Source: Pseudomonas solani (GTDB lineage Bacteria; Pseudomonadota; Gammaproteobacteria; Pseudomonadales; Pseudomonadaceae). Taken from it: a stretch of DNA of 64,000 nucleotides. The notes under the pieces are model-generated. The model saw nothing but the letters and a program-made list of their open reading frames with translations. It had not been told where the DNA came from and did not search any database. Below are positions 46,293 to 54,688 of the stretch, in pieces. Within the stretch, counting starts at the first letter, position 1; each line of letters opens with the position of its first letter. The DNA is taken from positions 4,336,501 to 4,400,500 of the forward strand of contig NZ_AP023081.1 of the NCBI RefSeq assembly GCF_026072635.1, written 5' to 3'. Position numbers and translations under genes: made by a program.

Positions 46293-46314
46293 GGCGGGGC
46301 CCGCAGGCCCCGCC
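46293..46314. repeat. GC-rich hairpin between lipA and lipH
   Basis: GGCGGGGCC / GGCCCCGCC stem of 9 bp with a CGCA loop in the 55-bp gap. No T-run follows on the minus strand, so full termination is unlikely; it may reduce lipH output relative to lipA. Confidence 0.6.
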
Positions 46315-46322
46315 GGGGCGGC

Positions 46323-47255
46323 TTAGAGGCCGTCGTTCTTCAGGCGGTTGGCGTGCTGGCGGTAGACGGTCACCGGGTCGGTCTCGAACAGGCTGGTGAG
46401 GCCGAAGGTCTGGTTGACCTCGTCGAGGTGGTTCATCCGGTAGTTGTCACGCACCACCTTGCCCAGGTGGGAGCTGCAGCGGCCGACCAGGCCGTCGGTG
46501 GCTTCGCCCTTGAAGGTGAGGGCGGTGGCGCCGAGCAGTACGTCGCTGATGTCGAGTACGTTGGTCAGCGGGTTGGTGCCGCTCCAGGAGTAGTAGCGCA
46601 CGCCATTGACCTGGTAGGCGCCCTCGCCACAGGCGCTGGTGGGAATGCCCTGGGGGAACTTGGCGTTGAACCGGGCGGCGCCCTGGCTGTTGAGCGACTC
46701 CAGCGAGCCAAGGCCGTTCTGCGGCAGGGTGCTCTTGCTGCCGGAGAGGAAGTTGATCAGCGAGCCGAGGCCGTTGACGATGCCGGCGACGATCGCCTCG
46801 CTAGTGGAGCCGGGCGGGATCTGGCGCAGGAAGTCGGCGGTGGCCGAACCCTTGTGCGGGCCGCCGACGCTGGTGGCGGAGGCGACCAGGTCCGGGCGCA
46901 CGCCTGCCACGTAGCGGATGGTCGGGCCGCCGTGGCTGTGGCCGATCAGGTTCACCTTGCGTTTGCCGCTGATGGCGACGATTTCCTCGACCTGTTCCAG
47001 CAGCTCTTCGCCGCGGGCTTCCGAGGTGTTCAGCTGGCTGACTTCTGTGACGTAGACCGAGGCGCCATCACGACGCAATGCCGAGGGGATTCCATACCAG
47101 TAGTCGATGCCGAGGATGCTATCGAAGCCAAGCATGCCGTGGGCGAGGACCACGGGGTACTTGGTCTGGGTGTAGCCGGTGGCGGCAAGGGCTTCGCCGG
47201 AGGCGGCGAGGCCGACTCCCAGGGCGAGGGCGAGCAGGATCTTGTTGTTGTTCAT
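46323..47255 (-). CDS. lipA: Secreted triacylglycerol lipase
   Basis: 310-aa precursor of the true lipase (family I.1). The signal MNNNKILLALALGVGLAASG... ends near ALA at about residue 24. Catalytic triad: S107 in GHSHGG, D254 in ATDGLVG, H276 in YRMNHLDE. C209 and C260 should form the one disulfide, and Asp residues around 254-280 bind calcium. It is close to P. aeruginosa LipA over the whole length. Requires the foldase encoded next and is exported by the Xcp type II system. Start at 47255 has GAGAGCA upstream; an upstream in-frame extension lacks signal-sequence character. Confidence 0.97.
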   Translation of the reverse strand: MNNNKILLALALGVGLAASGEALAATGYTQTKYPVVLAHGMLGFDSILGIDYWYGIPSALRRDGASVYVTEVSQLNTSEARGEELLEQVEEIVAISGKRKVNLIGHSHGGPTIRYVAGVRPDLVASATSVGGPHKGSATADFLRQIPPGSTSEAIVAGIVNGLGSLINFLSGSKSTLPQNGLGSLESLNSQGAARFNAKFPQGIPTSACGEGAYQVNGVRYYSWSGTNPLTNVLDISDVLLGATALTFKGEATDGLVGRCSSHLGKVVRDNYRMNHLDEVNQTFGLTSLFETDPVTVYRQHANRLKNDGL

Positions 47256-47348
47256 TGGTTGCTCTCGGTGATGGTGGAACAGGCAGTGGGTGCCTCCCTG
47301 CAAAGCCGCCGCGCCCATCCCGGACGCGTACAACAGCTGACGAGCACG

Positions 47349-47364
47349 GGCAGGAACCATGCCA
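47349..47364 (-). promoter_or_regulatory. Sigma-54-type promoter candidate for lipA
   Basis: On the minus strand TGGCATGGTTCCTGCC fits GG-N10-GC. It lies about 95 bp upstream of the lipA start. The lipase operon of P. aeruginosa and P. alcaligenes is known to have an RpoN-dependent promoter, which supports the call. Confidence 0.65.
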
Positions 47365-47441
47365 GGGGCGCCGTTCGCGCGGCGCCCTGTCTGGGCTGGG
47401 TGTTTCACCGTTGTTTACAGCCGTTCACCGAAAGTTGGCGG

Positions 47442-47468
47442 GCGTTTCCCTGTTACTGAGTGAAACGC
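47442..47468. promoter_or_regulatory. Dyad upstream of lipA, possible activator site
   Basis: GCGTTTC and GAAACGC arms, 13 nt apart, spanning the end of thpR, about 80 bp upstream of the -24 element. The inner part contains TGTTAC, which is one half of a CbrB-type site (TGTTAC-N14-GTAACA), but the other half is not seen. Role inferred only from position. Confidence 0.35.
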
Positions 47469-47998
47469 TCGTTTGAGTCCTGGGGCAGCAGCGGCCAGTT
47501 CCCGAGGGCGCGGTAATGGGCGCCCGAGGCCGTATTTTCCGAGGCGAAGAGAGCGAACTGGTTCACAGGCCAATCTAAGGTTGGGGCCGCTGCGCCGGGC
47601 AGGTGTGGGCAGTGTCGAGCCAGGGTCAGGTGCGGGTGGAAGGGCCGCCGTTCGATGGCGAAGCCCGCTGCGCGCAGCCCATCCTGCAGGTTGGCGGCCA
47701 GGGCCAGGAGCGCCGGCGGCGGGTGGTCGGGCGCCAGGTGCAGCAGGCCGTTGTGCCAGCAGCGCAACTGGTCGAGGCGCAGGGTGAAGGGCTCGCCCGC
47801 CAGGTTTTCGGCGATGGCCTTCAGTTCGGCGACGCAGCCGCGTGGCTGCTGGCCGAGGAAGGCGAGGGTCAGGTGCAGGTTGCGGGTGGCCACGGCTTTG
47901 CCTTCGCAGCGAGCGGCTTCTCGCCATAGGGCTATGCTCGTTGCCAACGGCTCGGGACAGGGCAGGGCGAAGAACAGGCGCAAGGGAGGTGTGGACAT
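47453..47998 (-). CDS. thpR: RNA 2',3'-cyclic phosphodiesterase
   Basis: 181-aa 2H phosphoesterase (LigT/ThpR), known for opening 2',3'-cyclic phosphates and for in vitro 2'-5' RNA ligation. The two HxTx motifs are HLTLAFLG near residue 45 and HPHLTLAR near residue 130. Start at MSTPPLRLFFALPC (47998); upstream in-frame codons give an Arg-rich stretch unlike the family. Position beside lipA matches P. aeruginosa. Confidence 0.92.
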   Translation of the reverse strand: MSTPPLRLFFALPCPEPLATSIALWREAARCEGKAVATRNLHLTLAFLGQQPRGCVAELKAIAENLAGEPFTLRLDQLRCWHNGLLHLAPDHPPPALLALAANLQDGLRAAGFAIERRPFHPHLTLARHCPHLPGAAAPTLDWPVNQFALFASENTASGAHYRALGNWPLLPQDSNERFTQ

Positions 47999-48033
47999 GG
48001 TCGCGAAGGCTCCAGGGCGACGTCTTGGTCGTA

Positions 48034-48063
48034 TTGACAGTATTGCGGAGGCTTCTCTAGGAT
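48034..48063 (+). promoter_or_regulatory. Near-consensus sigma-70 promoter
   Basis: TTGACA (48034-48039) and TAGGAT (48058-48063) with an 18-bp spacer. It would start transcription near 48070 toward the 102-aa gene, leaving a leader of about 130 nt. Confidence 0.6.
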
Positions 48064-48069
48064 GCCGAC

Positions 48070-48201
48070 CCATGCGCCGATTTAAGACAGCTACTTGCGG
48101 GGCGCGGAGATGGAGTCCATCTCGAAATACCGCTAAAGCGCTGGTTCGGTGTCGCCTCTCACCGCTGCCCAGCGGGATCAACGAGGCGGAGACATGACAC
48201 C
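48070..48201 (+). other. Long, probably folded 5' leader
   Basis: Between the predicted start site and the next gene. It contains GAGATGGA-G-TCCATCTC (a perfect 8-bp dyad near 48106-48122) and CCGCTG-CC-CAGCGG just before the ribosome-binding site. I do not recognise it as a known riboswitch class. Confidence 0.35.
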
Positions 48202-48510
48202 ATGACCTGTCCCCAACCGCTCATTCGCCTGGCCCCCATCACCACGGGCCTGGTTTTGCGCAACCCCAGGGTTCTTCTCAGCGGCCCCCACCAGCCGACC
48301 ATGCTGCGTTATCTCGACGGCTGGCCGAAGCGTTGGGCCGGGCCACGCAACCTGCTTATCCAGTTCGCCCTCGATGCCGGGTCGTTGCAGCGCTATGCCG
48401 CTGACAGCTTCGACATGGCCGTGGTGCAAGCGCCCCCCCGTGACGAGGTGGCGCTGATGGTCCGCGAGCTGGTGCGCGTTTCGCGCCAGGGCCTGATCAC
48501 CCTGCGCTGA
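48202..48510 (+). CDS. Conserved hypothetical protein, 102 aa
   Basis: 102-aa protein MTCPQPLIRLAPITTGLVLR... without signal or membrane segment. The C-terminal part (DSFDMAVVQAPPRDEVALMV... to GLITLR) recalls the last strands of a class I methyltransferase fold, but the SAM-binding Gly loop is absent, so this is at best a remnant or a distant relation. GGAG site about 10 nt upstream of the ATG. A position-equivalent gene beside ligT exists in P. aeruginosa. Function unknown. Confidence 0.65.
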   Translation: MTCPQPLIRLAPITTGLVLRNPRVLLSGPHQPTMLRYLDGWPKRWAGPRNLLIQFALDAGSLQRYAADSFDMAVVQAPPRDEVALMVRELVRVSRQGLITLR

Positions 48511-48521
48511 GGCGCGGGGCT

Positions 48522-49019
<498 letters not shown>

Positions 49020-49104
49020 GGCGTGATGCGACAGGCTCTAGGCGGGCGAAGAGGGGCGGAGTCTAGCAAGAGGTCGGCCCGCCTTGTACAGGCGGGCCGG
49101 GCGA

Positions 49105-51609
49105 TCAGGCTTCGCGCAGCACCTGCAGCGGGCTGGCGTTGAGGGCACGACGGGTGCCGAGCACGCCGGCCCCACCCACCAGCAGTGCGCCCAGGGGCGG
49201 CAACAGCAGCAGCCAGGGGTGGGGGTGCCATTGCAGGTCGAAGGCCAGGGTGTAGAGCAGGGCGCTGACCAGCTCGCAACCCAGGGCGGCGAGCAGGCCG
49301 GCGGTGGCGCCGAGCAGGGCGAATTCGGCACGCCGCGCCTTCTGCAGTAGCGCCCGTTCGGCACCCAGGGCCCGCAGCAATGCACCCTGGCGAATGCGTT
49401 CGTCGAGGGTCGACTGCAGGCCGGCGAAGAGCACCGCGAGGCCGGCGGCGAGCACGAACAGCAGGACGAACTCCACCGCCACCGTGACCTGGGCGAGGAT
49501 GCTGCGCAGCTGCGCGAGGATGGCTTCCACCTCCAGCAGGGTCACTGCCGGAAAGGCACGGGCCAGCTCCACCAGCTCGCGGTCGTGCTGCGGTGGCAGG
49601 TAGAAGCTGGTGAGGTAGGTGGCCGGCAGGTCGGCGAGGGAGCCGGGGGCGAAGATCATGAAGAAGTTCGGCTGGAAGTTGTCCCAGTCGACTTCCCGCA
49701 GGCTGGTGACGCGCACGTCGCGGCTGATGCCGCCAACGCTGAAGCTGAGGCGGTCGCCCAGCTGCAGGCCGAGGTTGGTGGCGAGCTTGGCTTCCACCGA
49801 GACGCCGGGCAGGTCGCCGGCCGGCACCTGGTCCCACCATTGCCCGGCCACCAGACGGTTGCCGCTGGGCAGGTCGGCCGCCCAGGTGAGGCTGAGGTCG
49901 CGCTGCAGGGCACGCTCGCCCTGGGACTCCTTGCTGGCGTGCTCCTTCGCCGGTTCGCCGTTGATGGCGGTGAGGCGGCCGGGCACCACGGGGAACAGCG
50001 GGGCCGGGTGGGGCGAAAGCTGGGCGAGGCGCTCGGCGAAGGCGTCCTTCTCGCCGGGCAGGACGTTGAGCACGAAGTAGTTCGGTGCGTCGGCGGGCAG
50101 CTGGTCCTGCCAGGTGTCCAGCAGTTCGCCGCGCAGCAGGGCGATCAGCGCCATCGCCAGGAGGATCAGGCCGAAGGCCAGGGATTGCCCGGCAGCGGCC
50201 AGCGGGTGGCGCAGCAGTTGGCCAAGGCCGAGACGCCAGGGCAGGGCGGCGCGGGCCAGCAGGCGGCGCAGGGCGTTGAGGCCGAGGAGCATGAGGCCGC
50301 CGAGGATCAGGGTGGCGAGCAGGCCGCCGCCGAGCAGGGCGAGGGTGAGCGCCAGGTCCAGGCTCAGGCGCCACATGATCAGCCCGAGGGCGAGCAGGGC
50401 GGCGCCGTACACCAGCCAGGAACTGGGCGGCACGGGTAGCAGGTCGCGGCGCAGCACGCGCAGGGGCGGGACACGGCCCAGGGCGGCCAGCGGCGGCAGG
50501 GCGAAACCGACCAGGGCCACCAGGCCGGTGGCGATGCCGGCAAAGGCGGGCAGCACACCGCCGGAGGGCACTTCCGCCGGCAACAATTCACGCAGCAGGT
50601 GGAACAGGCCGAGCTGGGCGAGCCAGCCGATCAGTGCGCCGAGAATGGCGGCGGCAAGGCCGAGCAGACCCAGTTGCAGGGTATAGAGGAGGAGCGCTTC
50701 GCGGCGCGACAAGCCCAGGCAGCGCAGCAGGGCGCTGGCGTCGAAGCGGCGGGCGGCGAAGCGGGCCGCCGACAGGGCCACGGCGACACCGGCCAGGAGT
50801 ACGGCGGCGAGGCTGGCGAGGTTGAGGTAGCGCTCGGCACGGCTGAGGGCGCCGCCGACCTGGCGGTTGCCGTCGCGGGCGTCCTCGATGCGCTGGTTGG
50901 CCGCGAGGGTGGGCTCGAGGGTGTCGCGGTAGCTTTTCAGTGCCTCTTCCGGGCCGCTCCAGAGTTCGCGGTAGCGCACTCGGCTGCCGGGCTGCACCAC
51001 GCCTGTGGCGTCGAGGTCGGCATGGTTCATCAACAGGCGCGGGGTGAGGCTGTAGAAGTCGCCGGCGCGATCGGGCTCGTAAGTGAGTACGCGGGTGAGG
51101 CGAAGGGTCTGCTGGCCGACGTCCACGCTGTCGCCGGGCTTGAGGTCCAGTGCGGTGAACAGGCGTGCCTCGGCCCAGGCTTCGCCGGGGGCGGGGCCGT
51201 TGCAGGGTTCTTCCGGGGCATAGGGGGCCGGTGCGCTCTTCAGCTCGCCGCGCAGGGGGTAGGGTTCGTCCACTGCCTTGACGCTGGCGAGCTGGATGCC
51301 GGCGTCACCGGCGATGACGCTGGAAAATTCGACGGCGCGGGCGTGGCGCAGGCCGAGCTGTTCACCCGCCGTGATCTGCTCCGGGGTCGCGGGGGAGGAG
51401 CCGCTGAGCAGCAGGTCGGCGCCGAGGAATTCGGTGGCGCGCAGGAGCATGGCGCCGTTCAGGCGGGCACCGAAGTAGCCGATGGCGCTGCTGGCAGCCA
51501 CGGCCACCACCAGGGCGAAGAAGAGTACGCGCAGCTCGCCGGCACGGGCATCGCGCCGCAGTTGCCTGGCGGCCATGCCCAGCAGGCGCGAGAACGGCAG
51601 GCGCCCCAT
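49105..51609 (-). CDS. ABC transporter permease (FtsX/YbbP-like)
   Basis: 834-aa membrane protein with the duplicated FtsX/MacB layout: an N-terminal span (about 20-40), a large periplasmic domain, a central group of spans (about 255-480), a second periplasmic domain and three C-terminal spans. YbbP-type permeases work with the YbbA ATPase in lipid or envelope-protein export; substrate unknown. Its start codon shares one base with the stop of the ATPase gene (TGATG). Confidence 0.9.
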   Translation of the reverse strand: MGRLPFSRLLGMAARQLRRDARAGELRVLFFALVVAVAASSAIGYFGARLNGAMLLRATEFLGADLLLSGSSPATPEQITAGEQLGLRHARAVEFSSVIAGDAGIQLASVKAVDEPYPLRGELKSAPAPYAPEEPCNGPAPGEAWAEARLFTALDLKPGDSVDVGQQTLRLTRVLTYEPDRAGDFYSLTPRLLMNHADLDATGVVQPGSRVRYRELWSGPEEALKSYRDTLEPTLAANQRIEDARDGNRQVGGALSRAERYLNLASLAAVLLAGVAVALSAARFAARRFDASALLRCLGLSRREALLLYTLQLGLLGLAAAILGALIGWLAQLGLFHLLRELLPAEVPSGGVLPAFAGIATGLVALVGFALPPLAALGRVPPLRVLRRDLLPVPPSSWLVYGAALLALGLIMWRLSLDLALTLALLGGGLLATLILGGLMLLGLNALRRLLARAALPWRLGLGQLLRHPLAAAGQSLAFGLILLAMALIALLRGELLDTWQDQLPADAPNYFVLNVLPGEKDAFAERLAQLSPHPAPLFPVVPGRLTAINGEPAKEHASKESQGERALQRDLSLTWAADLPSGNRLVAGQWWDQVPAGDLPGVSVEAKLATNLGLQLGDRLSFSVGGISRDVRVTSLREVDWDNFQPNFFMIFAPGSLADLPATYLTSFYLPPQHDRELVELARAFPAVTLLEVEAILAQLRSILAQVTVAVEFVLLFVLAAGLAVLFAGLQSTLDERIRQGALLRALGAERALLQKARRAEFALLGATAGLLAALGCELVSALLYTLAFDLQWHPHPWLLLLPPLGALLVGGAGVLGTRRALNASPLQVLREA

Positions 51610-52292
51610 CAGGGTTCCACCCGGTCGACCAGGCGGCCGGACTCCAGGCGGATCAGGCGGCGGCAGCGATGGGCCAGGCGCTCGTCGTGGGTGACCAGGA
51701 CCAGGGTGGTGCCGCGCTCCTGGTTGAGCTGGAACAGCAGGTCGCTGATGCGCTCGCCGGTGTGGCTGTCGAGGTTGCCGGTGGGCTCGTCGGCGAACAG
51801 CACGTCGGGTTCGGCGGCGAAGGCGCGGGCGATGGCGACGCGCTGCTGCTCACCCCCGGACAGCTGGCGCGGGTAGTGGCCCAGGCGCTGGCCGAGGCCG
51901 ACGCGGTCGAGCAGGTGGCGGGCGCGTTCGCGGGCGTCTCTGCGGCCTTCGAGTTCCAGGGGCAGCATGACGTTTTCCAGGGCGTTGAGGCTGTCGAGCA
52001 ACTGGAAGGACTGGAAGACAAAGCCGACGTGCTCGGCGCGTACGCGGGCACGCTGGTCCTCGTCGAGGCGGGCGAGGGCGTGGCCGGCCAGGCTGATGTC
52101 GCCGGAGCTGGGCAGGTCGAGCCCGGCGAGCAGGCCGAGGAGGGTGGATTTGCCGGAGCCGGAGCTGCCGACGATGGCCAGGCTGTCGCCCTGGGCCAGG
52201 TCCAGGTCCAGATCGTGGAGGATGGTCAACTCGCCTTCCGCGCTGGGAACCACTTTGCTAAGGTTCCGCGCATTGAGAATGCTTGCGCTCAT
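51609..52292 (-). CDS. ABC transporter ATP-binding protein (YbbA-like)
   Basis: 227-aa LolD/MacB-type ATPase. Walker A GSSGSGKSTLLGLLAG at about residue 42, Q-loop FVFQSFQLLDSL, signature LSGGEQQRVAIARAF, Walker B DVLFADEPTGNLD, and switch His in VLVTHDE. Functions with the permease encoded next. Start at 52292 (MSASILNARNLSKVV). It is divergent from tesA with only 10 bp between the two start codons, the same arrangement as ybbA-tesA in E. coli. Confidence 0.94.
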   Translation of the reverse strand: MSASILNARNLSKVVPSAEGELTILHDLDLDLAQGDSLAIVGSSGSGKSTLLGLLAGLDLPSSGDISLAGHALARLDEDQRARVRAEHVGFVFQSFQLLDSLNALENVMLPLELEGRRDARERARHLLDRVGLGQRLGHYPRQLSGGEQQRVAIARAFAAEPDVLFADEPTGNLDSHTGERISDLLFQLNQERGTTLVLVTHDERLAHRCRRLIRLESGRLVDRVEP

Positions 52293-52302
52293 GGAGAATC
52301 CG

Positions 52303-52908
52303 ATGCGTGCTTGGTTGTTGGGCAGTTGCCTGGCGTTGATGGTGATGGCCCAGGAGGCTGCGGCGGGGACCGTGCTGGTCGTCGGGGATAGTATCAGCGC
52401 CGCTTTGGGGCTGGAAACCAGCCAGGGCTGGGTCTCCCTGCTACAGAAACGCATGGATGACGAGGGTTTCGAACACCGTGTGGTGAACGCGTCCATCAGT
52501 GGCGACACCAGTGCCGGCGGTGCTTCCCGGCTGCCCGCGCTACTTGGCGAGCACAAGCCGGAGCTGGTGATTATCGAGCTCGGTGGCAACGATGGGTTGC
52601 GTGGCCAGCCCCCTGCACAATTGCAACATAATCTTGCCGGCATGGTGGAGCAGTCGCAGAAAGCGGGTGCCAAGGTGCTGCTGCTGGGCATGCGCCTGCC
52701 GCCCAACTACGGCAAGCGCTACACCGATGCCTTCGCCCAGGTCTATCAGGATCTGGCGAGCGCCCGGCAGGTGCCGCTGGTGCCTTTCTTCCTTGAGGGC
52801 GTGGGCGGTGTCGAGGGGATGATGCAGGCCGATGGCATCCATCCGGCGGCGAGTGCCCAGGGCAAGTTGCTGGATAACGTCTGGCCAACCCTGAAGCCGT
52901 TGCTCTGA
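52303..52908 (+). CDS. tesA: Arylesterase / acyl-CoA thioesterase I
   Basis: 201-aa secreted GDSL (SGNH) esterase. Signal sequence MRAWLLGSCLALMVMAQEAAA. Blocks: GDSISAALGL (nucleophile Ser), the Gly of NASISGDTSAGG, GGNDGLRG, and DGIHP with the Asp-His pair. Acts in the periplasm on short- to medium-chain esters and thioesters. ATG at 52303 is favoured by GGAGAATCCG; an in-frame ATG at 52291 overlaps the ybbA start and is possible. Confidence 0.93.
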   Translation: MRAWLLGSCLALMVMAQEAAAGTVLVVGDSISAALGLETSQGWVSLLQKRMDDEGFEHRVVNASISGDTSAGGASRLPALLGEHKPELVIIELGGNDGLRGQPPAQLQHNLAGMVEQSQKAGAKVLLLGMRLPPNYGKRYTDAFAQVYQDLASARQVPLVPFFLEGVGGVEGMMQADGIHPAASAQGKLLDNVWPTLKPLL

Positions 52909-52976
52909 GGCGCTTCGGGAGGCTTTTCCGGGGCACGCCTTTCGGCTAAGGTTGCGCACCCGTCCTGGAGTCCTTC

Positions 52977-53258
52977 ATGCCGCGCCCCGCCTGGTCCCTG
53001 CATGCCTATAAGCTGATCGAGCCCGACGAGCAGCTCGACCTGTTCGCTTGCCGCGAGGTGCGCCTGCACCTGGTCGCTCGCCAGCTTGAACTCGGCGGCC
53101 ATGCGGACAGGACCCTGTGCGGGGGATTGCTGCCGGCGAAGCCGCGCTGGTGCGTGCTGGAAAAACCGCAGTTGCAGGACCGCCGCCTGTGCCCGGCCTG
53201 CCGCGCCGAACTGGACTCCCAGCGGGACGGCCACCGGCCCGAATGGTCCGACGGCTGA
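52977..53258 (+). CDS. Cys-rich conserved hypothetical protein, 93 aa
   Basis: 93-aa soluble protein MPRPAWSLHAYKLIEPDEQL... The second half has CGG and WCVLEKP followed by RLCPACRAEL, a CxxC pair with two more cysteines upstream that could bind zinc. GGAG ribosome-binding site. It matches no family I can name. It sits alone between tesA and the L,D-transpeptidase gene, 68 bp after tesA. Confidence 0.65.
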   Translation: MPRPAWSLHAYKLIEPDEQLDLFACREVRLHLVARQLELGGHADRTLCGGLLPAKPRWCVLEKPQLQDRRLCPACRAELDSQRDGHRPEWSDG

Positions 53259-53332
53259 GCCCTCCCGGCGCGCTGCATGCCGGTGTACAATCCCGAGTCT
53301 TTTAATCAGCCACTTTTGCCAAGGATTACCGG

Positions 53333-54298
53333 ATGTTGTCGCGCGTTCCCGCCGTCGCCCGTTCCCTGTCCCTGATCGCGCTCGCGCTTGCCGGTCACGC
53401 TGCAGCGCTGGAGCTGCCCCTGCCGCCCCCCGGCGAGGATATCGTCGGCCAGGTCCAGGTGATCAAGGCCAAGTACGAAGACACCTTCGCCGACATCGGC
53501 GTCGCCAATGACCTGGGTTACCTGGAGATGGTCGCGGCCAACCCGGGCGTCGATCCCTGGCTGCCGGGCACGGGCACCGAGATCCTCCTGCCGACCCGCT
53601 TCATCCTGCCGCCGGGCCCGCGCGAAGGCATCGTGATCAACCTGGCCGAGTACCGCATGTATTACTTCCCGAAAGGGCAGAACGTGGTGCACACCTTCCC
53701 GCTGGGGATCGGTCGCGAGGGTTGGGGTTCCCCGATCAACACCACCAAGATCACCGCCAAGACGCCGAACCCGGCCTGGTATCCGCCCAAGTCCATCCGT
53801 GAAGAGCACGCCGCCGATGGCGACCCGCTGCCCACCGTGGTGCCGGCGGGCCCGGACAACCCGCTGGGCCCGTTCAAGTTCACCCTGGGCCTGCCTGGCT
53901 ACCTGATCCACGGTTCGAACAAGAAGTTCGGTATCGGCATGCGCGTCAGCCACGGTTGCTTCCGCATGCTCAACAACAACGTGCTGGCGCTGGCCAAGAT
54001 GGCGCCGGTGGGCACGCCCGTACGCATCATCAACGAGCCCTACAAGTTCGGCGTGAGCGGCGGCAAGGTCTACATCGAGGCGCACACCCCGCTGAACGAC
54101 CATGGCGACCCGTCGGTGGTGGACAAGCACGCCGCGGTGATCAACGCGCTGCTCAAGCGTGAAGACCTGGTCAACAGCATCCGCCTGGATTGGGAAGTGG
54201 TGCGTGAAGTGGTCGCGGCCGAAGACGGCCTGCCGGTGGAAATCGCCGAGCCTTCCGCTGCCGTGGCCAACAGCGAGCCCGCTGCCCCCAGCTTCTAA
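53333..54298 (+). CDS. L,D-transpeptidase (ErfK/YbiS family)
   Basis: 321-aa periplasmic enzyme with a signal sequence (about 1-24). A short LysM-like region (about 30-90) precedes the YkuD catalytic domain: LIHGSNKKFGIGMRVSHGCF holds the conserved His and the catalytic C209 in SHGCFRM. Such enzymes make 3-3 cross-links or attach the Lpp-type lipoprotein to peptidoglycan. The adjacent gene on the other strand is oprI, the Lpp-like lipoprotein, which suggests it may anchor OprI. Confidence 0.92.
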   Translation: MLSRVPAVARSLSLIALALAGHAAALELPLPPPGEDIVGQVQVIKAKYEDTFADIGVANDLGYLEMVAANPGVDPWLPGTGTEILLPTRFILPPGPREGIVINLAEYRMYYFPKGQNVVHTFPLGIGREGWGSPINTTKITAKTPNPAWYPPKSIREEHAADGDPLPTVVPAGPDNPLGPFKFTLGLPGYLIHGSNKKFGIGMRVSHGCFRMLNNNVLALAKMAPVGTPVRIINEPYKFGVSGGKVYIEAHTPLNDHGDPSVVDKHAAVINALLKREDLVNSIRLDWEVVREVVAAEDGLPVEIAEPSAAVANSEPAAPSF

Positions 54299-54310
54299 GC
54301 GGCGCTGAAC

Positions 54311-54344
54311 AGCCCGCCTGTCCTCATAGGGCGGCGGGCTTTTT
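54311..54344 (+). terminator. Terminator of the L,D-transpeptidase gene
   Basis: AGCCCGCC / GGCGGGCT arms around a 14-nt loop, followed by TTTT, 13 bp after the stop. Confidence 0.8.
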
Positions 54345-54381
54345 CATGTCTGTGGAAATGTGCCGGGGTGGAATCGCAGGC

Positions 54382-54414
54382 ATAAAAAAACCGACCCAGT
54401 GAACTGGGTCGGTT
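54382..54414 (-). terminator. Terminator of oprI
   Basis: AACCGACCCAGT / ACTGGGTCGGTT stem; on the minus strand it is followed by a long T-run (complement of 54382-54390). Very strong, in keeping with a highly expressed gene. Confidence 0.93.
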
Positions 54415-54436
54415 CGAGTAAAAGCCTTGTGGGCTA

Positions 54437-54688
54437 TTACTTGCGGCTGGCTTTTTCCAGCATACGCAGAGCGCGCTCGTTAGCCTCGTCAGCAGTTTGC
54501 TGGGCTTTCTGAGCGGCGGCCAGAGCTTCGTCAGCCTTGCGGTAGGCTTCATCGGCACGGGCTTGAGCGCGAGCGGCTGCATCTTCAGTTGCAGTCAGAC
54601 GGGCTTCGGTTTCTTTGGAGACGCTGCTGCAACCGGTGGCCAGAACTGCTGCCAGAGCCAGAGCAGAGAATTTCAGAACGTTGTTCAT
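54437..54688 (-). CDS. oprI: Outer membrane lipoprotein OprI
   Basis: 83-aa major lipoprotein, the Pseudomonas counterpart of Lpp. Signal MNNVLKFSALALAAVLATGC with lipobox ATGC, then an uninterrupted coiled coil of Ala-rich heptads and a C-terminal Lys (ends KASRK) that can be joined to peptidoglycan. Codon use is biased as expected for an abundant protein. Good AAGGGG ribosome-binding site and a strong terminator. Confidence 0.97.
   Translation of the reverse strand: MNNVLKFSALALAAVLATGCSSVSKETEARLTATEDAAARAQARADEAYRKADEALAAAQKAQQTADEANERALRMLEKASRK

Noticed and set aside
48202..48510. Calling the 102-aa gene a methyltransferase
   Set aside because: Only the last part resembles such a fold and the SAM-binding loop is missing.
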